A stretch of DNA of 64,000 nucleotides from positions 12,728,001-12,792,000 of the forward strand of contig OX621260.1 of assembly GCA_951640165.1 (NCBI GenBank), written 5' to 3'. Positions 1-9,444 of the stretch are shown one piece after another (position 1 is the stretch's first letter; each line of letters starts with the position of its first letter). The stretch comes from Pseudoips prasinana. Taxonomy: Eukaryota > Arthropoda > Insecta > Lepidoptera > Nolidae. The notes beneath the pieces were generated by a model. It had not been told where the DNA came from, made no database searches, and was given only the letters and a program-made list of their open reading frames with translations. The translations under genes and the position numbers were made by a program.

Positions 1-7
1 TAAATTA

Positions 8-187
8 TCCTACTTCCTACTAATAATATAAAGGCAAAAGAGTGTGTGTATGTTTGTTACTTCTTCACGTCTAAACGGCTGAAGCGATTTTAATAAAATT
101 CGGTATGGAGTTAGCTGACACCCTGGATTAACACATAGGCTATATTTTATAAAGTTTCACGCGGGTAAAACGCCGGGGCACAGCCAG
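8..187 (+). mobile_element. Helitron-like non-autonomous element, family H1
   Basis: The unit starts with TC directly after an A, runs through the family text (AAAGGC then AGTGTGTGTATGTTTGTTAC) and ends in a GC-rich stem region followed by CACAGCCAG, where CTAG is expected. Other copies end CGCGG-GTAAAA-CCGCG, GGGCACAG, CTAG and then T. A TC start, a 3' hairpin, a CTRR end and insertion between A and T are Helitron hallmarks. It has no coding capacity, so it would depend on a Rep/helicase encoded elsewhere. The last four bases are mutated, so this is an old copy. Confidence 0.72.
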
Positions 188-189
188 TT

Positions 190-740
190 AGTTATAATTC
201 ATAAACATCTAAAGTATCGATATATTTGCGTGTAAGTAGAGTATAGATTTATTTGCATACTTCGCATCACTAGTCCCTCACAGGCGGATGCTACTTTTGC
301 AGATTGTTAGATTTGTCCATGTATTTCATTACCCCTCTTACAGGGAAGTAACGGGGGAGAGTTTCAGTTATTCCAAACCAGTGTTTTAGTAAATTAGAGT
401 GGTATTTTATGCAATAGAACGAATTTATGTGTTACTTATTTAAGTAGAACAATCCGTTGGTACTTTACCGATAGAGATGTTGCTTTTGTTGAAGGTGTTC
501 TTTTTATTAAGAAAGTAAAGGAAATTATTTGTTGTTGTTGTATTTTGCAATGAAGGGGTTTAAAGAAGTTTGTAAGGATTGCAGAACGTGGAATTTCTGT
601 GTATTTGTGTACTTTCGTGTGGTACAGGCTTATGTTTCTGTACGGATGTATGGTTTGTGTCTTTATGAATGTTTGTTACTCTTTCGCGAAAAACTACGGA
701 ATACGAAATACTCTCAATAGAAGAAACGCGATCAGCTGAT
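190..740. other. AT-rich spacer without recognised feature
   Basis: I see no repeat family or gene. A 63-codon frame at 529-720 has a composition expected by chance in AT-rich DNA. Confidence 0.5.
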
Positions 741-744
741 ACAT

Positions 745-800
745 GGGGAACAAACGGAATATTTAGGCTTAACCCAGCAGTGGACTAGATGATGATGGTG
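745..800 (+). repeat. Remnant of an RTE-type LINE 3' end
   Basis: The words CCCAGCAGTGGACTAGATGATGATGG resemble the terminal codons and GAT-rich tail seen in the better RTE stubs of this window. It is very short and diverged. Confidence 0.4.
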
Positions 801-826
801 AGGCAACAAGTTGTGATCTTATATAA

Positions 827-1120
827 TCTATACATATAATAAAATCGTAGGAAAGTCAAAACTGTACATTGAATATTTTTTAAAAAGGATACTTGGGGCG
901 TGAGCTTCTTTCTATATCGAAGTCATAAATATAGTATTTAGAATGTTATTACGTCCGAGCTAAACCCAAAAAGTACTGCATGGATTTACTTACAATTTTA
1001 CATGAATTTTACTAAGTGGTCGAATTAACATATAGGCTACATATTCACGTTATCACCTACGGGGGAGGAGCTGTGATAATTTATAAAATTTAACAGGGTA
1101 AAACTGTGGGGCATAGCTAC
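827..1120 (+). mobile_element. Helitron-like element, family H2
   Basis: It begins TCTATACATATAATAAAATC after an A, as does the copy at 27314. The interior matches that copy over about 290 bp, including the GGGGGAGGAGCTGTGATAAT block. The 3' end reads GGGGCATAGCTAC, a decayed form of GGGGCACAGCTAG. It is non-coding. Apparent minus-strand frames at 1037-1297 are only the antisense of the repeat. Confidence 0.75.
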
Positions 1121-1441
1121 ATAGTTGCCAATAACAGGTGAAACAACACGACACAAATACAAGCGATAACCTAAGTTAAAACGCATTTTCGAGACAACAC
1201 CATCTGTTTTTACGATTTTGAAACACCGAATGAAATGTGCCATGAACATGATAATAATTAATATCCCTCTAACATTATCTGGTGTGGTCCATTCCATACG
1301 CTAATCATACATCAAGTTACACAAGCCAATTCATTAGCTATGTAAGTTAGATTAATAGTCGGGTCGAAGGTAATGCGGCGAATCAAAGCGGGTCAGAGCG
1401 CAGGTGGTCGGACCCGTGAAGTGGACTACATGGTACCTAAG
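1121..1441. other. Spacer, nothing recognised
   Basis: No repeat family or open frame with coding character is visible. Confidence 0.4.
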
Positions 1442-1443
1442 TA

Positions 1444-1578
1444 CAGACGCCAGCACATCAAGGTACCCCAATCTGTAAAATTTGCCCAATTGAAAGTGAA
1501 CCTTATGCTTATGTGATAAAGTTGAAAATCTATAAAAGAAATTTGACAGATTGGGGTAGCTGGATGTGCTGGCGTCCG
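1444..1578. mobile_element. TA-flanked MITE, family M1
   Basis: This is a 135-bp, nearly palindromic element. The ends read CAGACGCCAGCACATC and its inverse, flanked by TA on both sides (1442-1443 and 1579-1580). TA duplication plus long inverted termini suggests a Tc1/mariner-mobilised MITE. Sister copies lie at 19394, 30257 and 62632. The centre is AT-rich and non-coding. Confidence 0.75.
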
Positions 1579-1684
1579 TACAACACTAGTAAGAGTGATA
1601 AACGGTAACAGAGGCCATTTAGAAAGGTGGCGAAGGCTGACGTCATATAGGCATACCTACTGAGAACTGTCACGCTATTTGGTA

Positions 1685-1735
1685 GCGTGTTCAACGGCAG
1701 TTAATGAGGTCCTAGGTTCAATCCTGGATAACAGC
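1685..1735 (+). repeat. Fragment of a tRNA-headed SINE (SINE-C)
   Basis: GCGTGTTCAACGGC followed by TTAATGAGGTCCTAGG and GTTCAATCCTGG matches the anticodon-arm to B-box part of SINE-C (better copies at 25015 and 61033). Only about 50 bp survive. Confidence 0.55.
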
Positions 1736-1739
1736 AACA

Positions 1740-1978
1740 AGTTCTTTTTGAAGCTAATCTTCTACTATTTCACTTGGGGAGTACGCTGGTGAATACGTGA
1801 CGAGAGTGAGTGAATGGAAGTTGTGAGAAGATAGAAAGAGACAGAGAGTGACAGTACGTATATACTGGAAGGCAAGAGAGAAGAAAGAGCACAGATTTTC
1901 TTTCTCTATTTGTCTCATAGCCCGTTACGTTTCCTTTATCTGAGTTTTACTTCAGTCGTGTGGTCTAAAGCACACTCA
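1740..1978. other. Purine-rich spacer
   Basis: It contains a GAGAGA/GAAAGA-rich stretch around 1800-1890. No gene or repeat family is recognised. Confidence 0.4.
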
Positions 1979-2549
1979 TTTTTTAGGGTTCCGTAGCCAA
2001 AGGGCAAAAAACGGAACCCTTATAGATTTGTCATGTCTGTCTGTTGGTCCGTATGTCACAGCCACTTTTTTCAGAAACTATAAGAGCTGTACTGTTGAAA
2101 CAGTACAGCTCTTATAACAAAAATAGAAAAAGAATAATAATTTTGGGGGTTCCCCATACATGGAACTGAAACTCAAAATGTTTTTTTCATCGTACCCATA
2201 CATATGGATTATATATGGATAGGTCTTCAAAAATTATATAGAGGTTTCTAATATAATTTTTTTCTTAACTGAATAGTTTGCGCGACAGACACTTCCAAAA
2301 TGGTAAAATGAGAGTCCCCCCCCCCCTGTAACTTCTAAAATAAGAGAATGATTAAACTAAAAAAATATATGATGTACATTACCATGCAAACTAACAACGA
2401 AAATTGGTTTGAACGAGATCTAGTTAGTAGTTTTTTTAATACGTCATAAATCGTAAACCGCAATTTACCTTTCATTTAATCAACTGAAATACTTGCTGCT
2501 ACGGAACCCTTCATGGGGGAGTCCGACTCACACTTGGCCGGTTTTTTTA
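1979..2549 (+). repeat. AGGGTTCCGT repeat, long form
   Basis: It starts TTTTTTAGGGTTCCGTAGCC and ends in CTACGGAACCCTT, a GAGTCCGACTC near-palindrome and ACTTGGCCGGTTTTTTT. The copy at 32742-33337 is collinear with it along its whole length. AGGGTTCCGTAG and CTACGGAACCCT form inverted repeats near the ends. An internal (TCTG)n/TCCGTATGTCACAGCC block and a run of about a dozen C at 2318-2329 are shared. No protein is encoded and I cannot assign a class. This copy has an in-place inverted duplication at 2080-2115. Confidence 0.7.
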
Positions 2550-2574
2550 TATAATTATAGTTGTATCAAAGACG

Positions 2575-2728
2575 CAGGGTGGTCAGGCCTCCTACAAGAT
2601 GGACTGATGATCTTTTGGGGGTCGCTAACGGTCACTTAATGCGGATAGAGCAGGACCGGCAGTTGTGAAGATCCTTGGGGGAGGCCTTTGCCCAGCAGTG
2701 GGCGTCTTTCGGCTGATATAATGATGAT
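2575..2728 (+). pseudogene. RTE-type LINE 3' stub (family A)
   Basis: The sequence GTGGTCAGGCCTCCTACAAG to CGGCTGATATAATGATGATGA parallels the intact C-terminal stub at 32382-32597: a GRPPTRW-like region, then W-R-SLGEAF-QQW-SFG and stop, then a GAT-rich tail. This copy has substitutions and is 5' truncated. It follows the AGGGTTCCGT repeat by 25 bp. Confidence 0.65.
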
Positions 2729-2769
2729 GATTGTATTATGTTGTTCTGTGTCTAATTGTATTTTGTGTC

Positions 2770-2830
2770 TGAAAAGCCCCCGCGATACAGGAACTCAAAT
2801 CTCTAGTGCGGGCGACGTCATTAACAAAAT
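2770..2830 (+). repeat. SINE-D 3' tail fragment
   Basis: CCCGCGATACAGGAACTCAAATC then TCTAGTGCGGGCG matches the 3' part of SINE-D (54370-54425 and 15793-15850). It lacks the tRNA-like head. Confidence 0.45.
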
Positions 2831-3254
2831 ATATAACGCTTTCTATAAAAAATTGGTGTTGGAAGAAAATATATCGAATTAATAATTTTTTTTTATTATA
2901 ATTCTTTAGTAGATGGTGGAAGGGTGCTTGTTCGCCACCATTGGTACGACTTTGTAGTCAAAGCTGTTACATCATAACATAGTTCATTTTCAACGGCTCT
3001 AGGGCATAATGTATTATAGAAAGCATTTTTATTACACTCGATTACATCTAATTAACTATTTTGTTTCTCGAGTTACGCTGGTTACGCTCTTTAACCGGAC
3101 AAAACAGCTGTCATTAATATGATTGATGCTGGTCAAAGTACGAAACGAACGGAGTTTAATCATGTTTCTTAACCCAATTAATAATGATATCTCGGCTCTA
3201 TCATTAATTTGAAGAAAGTACCTATTCATTAGTTGTAGACAATGTTAAGGCGAT
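2831..3254. other. AT-rich spacer
   Basis: Nothing recognised on either strand. Confidence 0.4.
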
Positions 3255-3780
3255 GCTTTTGAGCCGATATCTGATATTTGTCAGAAAGATTACTCTATTG
3301 GCGGCTAAGCTGTGGAACACCCTCCCGAACCATGTGTTTCTAGACTCATATACAAACATACAGAGACTAACGCCTGTTACCCAGAGGGGTAGGCAGAGAC
3401 AACGGAATTCCATTTGTCACGATCCTTGCACACCTCTTTCGCCTCATTTACTGTCATTATATTCTTCTTACATGCTCGCCAGTTTAGGGTACTTCTAACC
3501 TGGCCTTTTTTTCGAGAACGTCTCCGATTTGGTCAGAGAATGTTCGAGTTCTACGAGATCTTCCCATTCCAGTTTTACCATTCACACAGGCCAAGTATAC
3601 GTACTTCTTTTGTCAATCTTCTATCATTCATCCTTTCTAAATGCCCAAGCCAATACTCATATAACATGGGTTTATTCAAGGCTAGAGTGAACAGGCATCT
3701 TATGGATACACGCGGTGCACCTTCGACCACATCTTACCATCAGATAAGACCGTGGTCAAGCTGAAACGGATAAGGCATAA
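3255..3780 (+). pseudogene. Jockey/CR1-type LINE C-terminus, split by an insertion
   Basis: Translation of 3297-3347 gives AAKLWNTLPNHVFLDSY, and after an interruption 3663-3700 gives NMGLFKARVNRHL. Together these match the C-terminal AKLWN-LP--VFPDSYN-G-F string seen at 37089-37304. The following 3' UTR shares ACCACATCTTACCATCAG with the other copy. The break at 3349-3655 is another retroposon in opposite orientation, flanked by ACTCATAT on both sides. Clade assignment is from memory. Confidence 0.65.
3349..3655 (-). mobile_element. Retroposon with ATGT-rich 3' tail (family Z) inserted in a LINE stub
   Basis: Read on the minus strand it ends in GCAGAGACAACGG-type text, CCCTCTGGGTAACAGGCG and a TATGTTTGTAT tail. 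It is flanked by the direct repeat ACTCATAT (about 3341-3348 and 3656-3663), taken as the target-site duplication. A longer copy is at 20080-20640 and a short one at 51860-51985. Frames on both strands (3222-3764) are fortuitous. Confidence 0.65.
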
Positions 3781-3799
3781 AAATAATCAGCACAGTCTC

Positions 3800-4000
3800 A
3801 TTAATAACGCTCACAGCCCGATTCCTAAAGAGCTAGGTCCACGGTCAGTCCATAGATGGGTGATCACCAAAGTGTTTTAATTTCTGAGCGACTCCGTGCT
3901 TCGGAGGGCACTTTAAACGGTTGTACTCATAAGACAACATTCGTTAAGCCATGTCAGAGGTCTACTGCGCGGTTTGAAGAAATCTGACAATAGGGTAATC
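3800..4000 (+). mobile_element. 5S-rRNA-headed SINE, copy 1
   Basis: GTCCATAGATGGGTGATCACC recalls the 3' part of 5S rRNA (GTCAGTACTTGGATGGGTGACCGC in animals). Next come GAGCGACTCCGTGCTTCGG and a tail with GCCATGTCAGAGG and TTTGAAGAAATCTGACA. The same order of blocks occurs, inverted, at 10618 and 57826. A 5S-like head on a retroposon is the mark of the SINE3/5S-SINE class. The head is degraded here. Confidence 0.65.
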
Positions 4001-4244
4001 ACTGTCCACATAACATAAAATATATCGACTAACAAACTATCTTCAGTATTTTCAAACAAACCTAATATTATATTTTAAATGTAATTTAAACAAACTTCAA
4101 ACACCTAAACATTAAACCCAAGTCGCACCCAAAAAATTCAAAACAAACCCAAAAAAGGACTCTGATTTAGTCAGGGGAGCCATTCGTCTGTTCCGTAGCT
4201 CAGAACTAGGGAACAATTCAAAAAAAAAATCACTGTCCATATGA

Positions 4245-4480
4245 TAATTCATCATCATGGCAGGATAATGACGTCCACTGCTGGACAAAGTCCTCCCCAA
4301 AACGTTTCCACAACAGAGTAGTGGCCATCATTTGGAGGGATATGCCATAATCGCAACGCTTGGCAGACGGGTTGGCGATCGCAGTATGATGTTCTAAGAC
4401 GCTGCTGCCTGTTCTCTGGGAGACATATCCTCAGGTCGACCTCGGTGATGAAATGGGGTGGCTACATTCTATAACGTCAG
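4245..4480 (-). repeat. RTE-type LINE 3' end, family B
   Basis: On the minus strand it ends GTCCAGCAGTGGACGTCATT then CCTGCCATGATGATGAA, an RTE-like end with a GAT-rich tail. Upstream is the family-B block (GGCGATTATGGC, CCAACCCGTCTGCC). Sister copies lie at 11598, 15940, 19012, 42655 and 56020. It is non-coding or only a short 3' fragment. Confidence 0.6.
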
Positions 4481-4539
4481 CCACACAGCCTGAGCACACA
4501 GTATGATAAGTAGTAGTAGCATATTTATGAAGTAGGACG

Positions 4540-4725
4540 TGCAGGTAGGAAGCAATGCAGGAAGATAGACGCAGGAAGAAAGAGAGGAAGACCGAGAAGA
4601 AAGTTTACTGATGAACTTAAAGAAAAATAACAAGTGGACAGTTATCAAGAAGTAAAAGCGATGGCTCTACAACGGGATAAATGGAGAATGCTACACAGAC
4701 AAGTGCCAAGCACTTAAATTTTGGA
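4540..4725 (+). pseudogene. LINE endonuclease/RT C-terminal stub
   Basis: Frame +1 from 4555 reads RKQCRKIDAGRKRGRPRRKF, then TDELKEK, a stop, QVDSYQEVKAMALQRDKWRM and a final stop. A basic KRGRPR-KF-D motif followed by an R-KWR end is typical of LINE C-termini. One internal stop (TAA at about 4626) marks it as dead. Confidence 0.5.
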
Positions 4726-5079
4726 TGGATGGACGTGCAGGTAGTTAGTGCCGACAAAGTCATGGCGTAGCATCGAGTGAGCAAGGGTAGAAAGAGAACT
4801 GCTCCTTAATACCCTCTAGTAAGTTGATAGGCACCAAATCTGTAATGCTTTCCGAGTGGTTGCGTAACAGAGGTTCGTAACATAAATAAGACACGTCAAT
4901 AATACCGTCTTTTAGCATGATTCAAAGTAGGTAATTAAGTATGAACAGTTCAATACGTATTTAGAATAACAAGTTTATTTAGCCGCTATAGTTTAATTGC
5001 TGTTGTTGTTGACGAACTTCTTGGAAAATAATGTCGATTCGATGAAATGCCCCCTCCGGACCTAAATCGGAAGAGCGGC

Positions 5080-5331
5080 CCGCGTCGCGTATTAACGTAG
5101 AGCGAAAGTTGCACAAAACATCCCTAAAACGATACGCCCTCTTGCATCTCCCTGTAACAGTAACCGCCCAGAGACGAGTGCGAATCGAGTCCAAAGGGGG
5201 TGCCCTCCGGCGCGGGTACTTCGTTTGTAGTTTAGATTTGCTAGACGGTTTAGCCCAGGCTCACCTCTATAGTCCGGTGAAGCAGTGAAAGCCGTAAGGC
5301 TAACTGAATACGTCATGTGAAAAAAAAAAAA
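5080..5331 (+). repeat. Candidate retroposed segment ending in poly(A)
   Basis: A comparatively GC-rich stretch ends CGTCATGTG followed by 13 A (5319-5331). A block of about 40 bp around 5088-5135 (ATTAACGTAGAGCGAAAGTT, GCACAAAACATCCCT) recurs inverted near 46160-46195. The tail and the second copy suggest a retroposon. The family is unknown. Confidence 0.4.
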
Positions 5332-5339
5332 ATGAAAAT

Positions 5340-5485
5340 GGCCCGTAATAACAATGTCCTCCTAGCCCTAGTGTCAATGGAGACTAGAAATCTGCGCGGG
5401 ACAAATTATAGTGCACAAGTGTGTGCACAAACACAGGGGCACTTTCTATTCCATCACTCTTGTGATCCGATGAGACGACTACCAT
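5340..5485 (-). repeat. SINE-C tail fragment
   Basis: It holds CAATGGAGACTAG, ATCTGCGCGGGACAA, TAGTGCACAAGTGTGTGC and CACTTTCTATTCCATCACTC, the inverted 3' half of SINE-C (compare 24270-24430 and 44780-44900). The tRNA-like head is missing. Confidence 0.65.
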
Positions 5486-5562
5486 GTTACATTTTTCGAA
5501 ATACTTAAGATTAGATTATTATTTAGACTTAAGATTTCCATACACGAGATAAAATAAAAAAC

Positions 5563-5842
5563 CATCCAAGTCCGAGTCGGACTCGCGCACGAGGGTTTCC
5601 GTACCATTATCTATAAAAACGAGCAAAAAATTCACGTTTGTTGTATGGGAGCCCCCTTAAATTTTTGTTTTGTTATTTGTTGTTGTATCGGCTACAGAAA
5701 TACATCATCTGTGAAAATTTCTACTGTCTAACTATCACGGTTCATGAGATACAGCCTGGTTACAGACGGACAGACAGACAGCGAAGTCTTAGTAATAGGG
5801 TCCCGTTTTACCCTTTGGGTACGGAACCCTTAAAATAATATT
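5563..5842 (-). repeat. AGGGTTCCGT repeat, short form
   Basis: It starts AAGTCCGAGTCGGACTCGCG and ends TTTGGGTACGGAACCCTTAA. The ends match the long form (GAGTCCGACTC and GGAACCCT), but the interior (TTGTATGGGAGCCC, CATCATCTGTGAAAATTTC, ACGGTTCATGAGATACAGCC) differs. It looks like a second subfamily with the same termini. A 66-codon frame inside is fortuitous. Confidence 0.65.
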
Positions 5843-5934
5843 GATAAAATGAACTAATCAACACTGACTGATGATTCCACTAGATATTACGTGAATCCAC
5901 TGTCCACGGCGTTTAGTAAGTCTTGTTTTTGATC

Positions 5935-6005
5935 GGCCTGTCCATTAGTTAGTGACCTTGACTGCTAAGCCAGAGGTTGCGGGTTCGATCCCCACCCATG
6001 ACCAA
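5935..6005 (+). repeat. tRNA-like SINE head (SINE-E)
   Basis: TTAGTTAGTGACCTTGACTG, CTAAGCCAGAGG and GGGTTCGATCCCCACCC give a tRNA-like A box, anticodon arm and B box. A copy in the other orientation is at 24095-24195. There is no CCA-ready acceptor stem, so it is not a tRNA gene. Confidence 0.55.
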
Positions 6006-6073
6006 TATTGAAATTAACATAAACGCTTTTTGTAAACTTTAAGCTCTATAAACACACACAATCCCCCAACCAA

Positions 6074-6110
6074 AACACACACACACACACACGCACGCAC
6101 ATACACACAC
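6074..6110. repeat. (AC)n microsatellite
   Basis: A dinucleotide run with a few GCAC/ATAC interruptions. Confidence 0.9.
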
Positions 6111-6403
6111 TCAAAGAAATCTGATAGTTCATAAGAGTTTTTTAATAAATGTTTAACTAATTATTGCCCTAACTATGGAACATTGTTGTCTACCTAGGAG
6201 GTGGGCGCTAACAGCTACGACACAGTTTTTCCTACCTAATTTAGCTGCTAACGTACACACAATATTGTATATTATCTGTTTTTGGTTCCAATAAATATTT
6301 GTAAAACAAATATTTGTATTTGTAATATTTGTGTGATGATTACGGTCATTACTTTGTTCTGTGTCTGGGTATAATTTCTCTATAATATGTACTATATTAA
6401 GAA

Positions 6404-6473
6404 ATAGTACAGGCTCTGCCTAGTTCTGGATCAGATGACAGTATGTTAGTTGTCCCTGGATATGTATTATTTA
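6404..6473 (+). repeat. SINE-A 3' tail
   Basis: AGTACAGGCTCTGCCTAG, then GATCAGATGACAGTATG and GTCCCTGGATATG match the shared 3' tail of the SINE-A/SINE-B group. It is cut on the left and runs straight into the Helitron that starts at 6474. Confidence 0.6.
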
Positions 6474-6773
6474 CTAGCTGCCCACGGTTTTACCCGCATA
6501 AAATTTTATAAATTATCACATCTCCTCCCCCGTAGGTGATAGTGTGATAATATGTAGTATATATGTTGACCCGACCTCTTAGTAGGTAATATTCATGCAA
6601 AATTGGAAGTTAATCCATGCAGTACTTTTTCAGTTTAGCCCGGACATACATACAGACAAAACTCTAAAAACTATATTATTGGCTTCGATATCGATTGGAG
6701 ATCACGTCCCAAGTATCTTTTTAAAAAAATATTCAATGTGCAGTTTTGACTTTCCTACGATTTTATTATAATA

Positions 6774-8055
6774 GGTCTTTACCTATGAAATTGCCGTTTT
6801 GTATGAAAAAATTTAAACGAATTTTTTTCATGAATTTTTTTATTTGTATTAATCGAAGTAATCACCCATGCAATCAATGCATCTTTGCCATCGCAGTGGC
6901 AGTTTATTGATGCCCTTCTTAAAGAAATCAGCTGGACGGGAGGCAACAAATTCTTCAAAGGCATTTTGTACTGCCTCTCGGGTATTGAATTTTTTTCCCG
7001 CCAAGAAGTTATCCAAATTCTGGAAAAAGTAGTAGTCTGTAGGCGCAAGGTCTGGTGAGTAGGGCGGATGACGGAGAGCTTCCAACCCCAGTTCTTGCAA
7101 CTTGGAGACCGTCTGCTGTGCAGTATGAGGTCGCGCGTTGTCGTGCAGGAGCAGCGGAGACGAGCGATTGACCAATGCTGGTTGGAGATGCGCCAGCTTC
7201 TCCATCATTGTGCTCAGTTCTTCACAGTACACATCTGCAGTAATGCTCACCCCGTTTGGTAAGAAGCTGTGATGAATCACACCGGCACTAGACCACCAAA
7301 CAGTGACCATCACTTTTCTAGGGGTAAGTTTTCGTTTAGGGCATTGTTTAGGTGCTGAACCAGGATCCAACCAACTTGCTGAGCGCTTGCGGTTATCAAA
7401 CAGAATCCATTTTTCATCGCAGGTAACAATGCGGTTCAAAATTCCTTCATTTGTGTGTCTGTTGAGCAGTGCAAGGCACGTCTCGACGCGTACTTCGCGC
7501 TGGCGATCATTGAGTTCGTGGGGCACCCATTTGTCAAGCTTTTTTACCTTGCCAATTTGACGCAAATGGACCAATATTGTTTTGACGCTAACGTCGAAAG
7601 CTGCTGCTAATTCAGCCGTAGATTGTGTATCATCAGCTTCCACAACCGCCTTTAATTCGTCATTGTCGACCAAAGTCTTCGGACGACCGCGAGGTTCATT
7701 TTTCAGGTCGAAATTTCCAGAACGGAAGCGAGCAAACCAATAACAGGTGGTGCGTTGGTTTGTAGTGTTAGCTCCGTAAACGTCGTTGATGTTGCGTGCC
7801 GCTTGTGCCGCGTTGCTGCCACGACGGTACTCATATTCCATAATTACTCGAATTTTTAACGTATCCATGATGACGAAAAAGATTGAAATGCGATGAAAAT
7901 GTAACACTAATCAATAAAGAAATGACTACTTTTGGAAAAAAGAATCCATGTTTTTAAAATAAAATTAATTTGAAATTAGAATTCTTAGCCAAACAAAAAT
8001 TATTTTGATTTGAAATGGCCAGTACTGCAGAACGGCAATTTCATAGGTAAAGACC
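6774..8055 (-). mobile_element. Complete mariner transposon
   Basis: It is 1,282 bp, the usual mariner length. The left end reads GGTCTTTACCTATGAAATTG and continues CCGTT; the right end is its exact inverse over 25 bp (8031-8055). TA at 6772-6773 and 8056-8057 is the target duplication. It contains one intact transposase gene on the minus strand. Perfect inverted repeats and an unbroken gene mean the insertion is recent. It sits inside an older Helitron, which itself abuts a SINE tail. Confidence 0.95.
6849..7868 (-). CDS. Mariner transposase
   Basis: This is the DD34D transposase that cuts and pastes its own element at TA sites in the nucleus. I chose the methionine at 7868 (339 codons), close to the usual mariner length; the frame stays open up to an ATG at 7907, which would add 13 residues. 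Numbering from the longer start, an N-terminal helix-turn-helix region covers about 20-115 with a GRP linker motif at 74-76. WVPHEL follows at 127-132. The catalytic aspartates are D164 (in TCDEKW), D256 (in HDNARPH) and D291 (in YSPDLAPTD), with 34 residues between the last two. No frameshift or stop is seen, so the protein could be active. Subfamily (cecropia-like or other) is not settled. Confidence 0.93.
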   Translation of the reverse strand: MDTLKIRVIMEYEYRRGSNAAQAARNINDVYGANTTNQRTTCYWFARFRSGNFDLKNEPRGRPKTLVDNDELKAVVEADDTQSTAELAAAFDVSVKTILVHLRQIGKVKKLDKWVPHELNDRQREVRVETCLALLNRHTNEGILNRIVTCDEKWILFDNRKRSASWLDPGSAPKQCPKRKLTPRKVMVTVWWSSAGVIHHSFLPNGVSITADVYCEELSTMMEKLAHLQPALVNRSSPLLLHDNARPHTAQQTVSKLQELGLEALRHPPYSPDLAPTDYYFFQNLDNFLAGKKFNTREAVQNAFEEFVASRPADFFKKGINKLPLRWQRCIDCMGDYFD

Positions 8056-8068
8056 TAATATGTGTAGA

Positions 8069-8560
8069 TTATATTTTTTGATGGTAAGTTTTTTTTAGGA
8101 TAAGCCTTAGTATGTTTCTAGGATTTAGAACGCATTAAAACATAATTTAACACAATCAGCATAAAATATTATTTCTGTTTAAAACTGTGTTAAACATTTA
8201 TCAGTATACTCCGCTAATTATGAATTATTAATAGAGTACCATCACCCACACAACACCGGAACGAACAATGACGTATGTAGAGCGAGGATGCGCGGAGGTC
8301 GGGCCAAGGTTCGATGTCGGCCGATGCCTTTTGTTCCAACATCTAGGTTAGACATGAAGATGAGTTGCTGTTGTTATTACATTGTTGAATAACTACTTAT
8401 GTAATGTATTGAACTGAGCTCAGCATCTGAATTCGGTTTGAACAAGGATTTCGTTAGATAAAGGGTAAACTAGGATAAAATAAAATTTTGTTATAATATC
8501 TTTTACACAACTTAATTTATTTAAATGTCGTTATAAAGATGGACGTTTTTTCTATTTATA
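8069..8560. other. AT-rich spacer
   Basis: No family recognised. A short GC-richer patch lies at 8265-8335 without coding character. Confidence 0.4.
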
Positions 8561-8565
8561 GTAGT

Positions 8566-8668
8566 ATATGTATATCAGTTATCTGGTTTCCATAGTAGAT
8601 ACAAGCTCTGCTTAGTTTTCGATCAGATGGCCGTGTTAATATTGTCCCAGGATATTCTCTAATATAGC
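8566..8668 (+). repeat. SINE-A 3' part
   Basis: TATCAGTTATCTGGTTTCCA, GCTCTGCTTAG and GATCAGATGGCCGTG with GTCCCAGGATATT are the SINE-A body and tail. The head is missing. Confidence 0.65.
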
Positions 8669-8729
8669 TCCTATGAAAAGAGCAGGACATACATATCCGT
8701 GTGGTTATCGGTCCGAAAAAAATTACAGC

Positions 8730-8830
8730 ATCACCAGTCGGGCAGCAGCGCCACCTATTTACTTGCTACCACCTAATAGAGGTTGCCAACTCACATGCCA
8801 AGCGCGTAGACTACGGTAAACCCTTTTGGG
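8730..8830 (+). repeat. RTE-type 3' fragment, family C
   Basis: AGTCGGGCAGCAGCGCCACC, GCTACCACCTAA and CATGCCAAGCGCG, then TACGGTAAACCC, match the family-C ends at 42520-42650 and 55850-55930 (inverted there). The 3' GAT tail is not preserved. Confidence 0.5.
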
Positions 8831-9125
8831 GAAACCACAACATTAGGCTTACGCATTAGTTTTAAATTTACGTTCCATACAGAAATTGGACCAGTTACAT
8901 GCGAATACAGAGGAAGCAAGTTAGCATGGAGACCGGAACTAGTGTGCCAAGCATGCAGTCCTACTCCAGTTAATCCCATTTTAACCTTTAAATTTCCATA
9001 ATTAAAGCTATTTATTATAAGTTTCACAATAACTTAGCTAAATAAGTAAATCATAAATTAAATGTTATAGGTATCTAAATTTTTCATAAAATCCGTGTTC
9101 ATAAATATTTATTTATATGTACCTA

Positions 9126-9443
9126 CTAAGAAATAATTATATTTACTTTACTTTATTACTACAAACATATTCTGACTATTTACAAGCGCTTTATTAAAGT
9201 TTACGTGAATAAAAATCTTTTTCTTTTACAAAACGTTATGTAGTACCTACCAAAACAGCTATGTTTCAAACTTAGCAATAGGGACCTAGAAATAATTATG
9301 TTTACTTAACTACATTACTAGAAACATATTCTGACTATTTACAAGCGCTTGTGGATAAAAACTTAACCTTTTTCTTCAAAACGTTATATAGAACCTATAT
9401 AGTAATACATACGAAAATAGCAATGTTTCAAACTTCGCAATTT
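9126..9443. repeat. Tandem duplication carrying a LINE 3' end
   Basis: Two units of about 150-160 bp (9126-9276 and 9286-9443) both read AAATAATTAT, CATATTCTGACTATTTACAA, GCGCTT, AAAACGTTAT and CAATGTTTCAAACTT. The second half of each unit is not part of the LINE family (compare 10265 and 45340), so host DNA next to an old LINE end was duplicated with it. The units have since diverged. Confidence 0.7.
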
Positions 9444-9444
9444 A

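Larger units (their letters stand above)
6474..8068 (-). mobile_element. Helitron-like H2 element carrying the mariner insertion
   Basis: On the minus strand this is a full H2 unit: CTAG at 6474-6477, the GGGGGAGGAG block, TTGACCCGACCTCTTAG, and CCTACGATTTTATTATA near the 5' end. The last 13 bp (8056-8068, ending GA before T) lie beyond the mariner. Without the mariner the unit is about 310 bp, like the copy at 27314-27626. So the mariner landed only a dozen bases from the 5' terminus of the Helitron. Confidence 0.75.
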
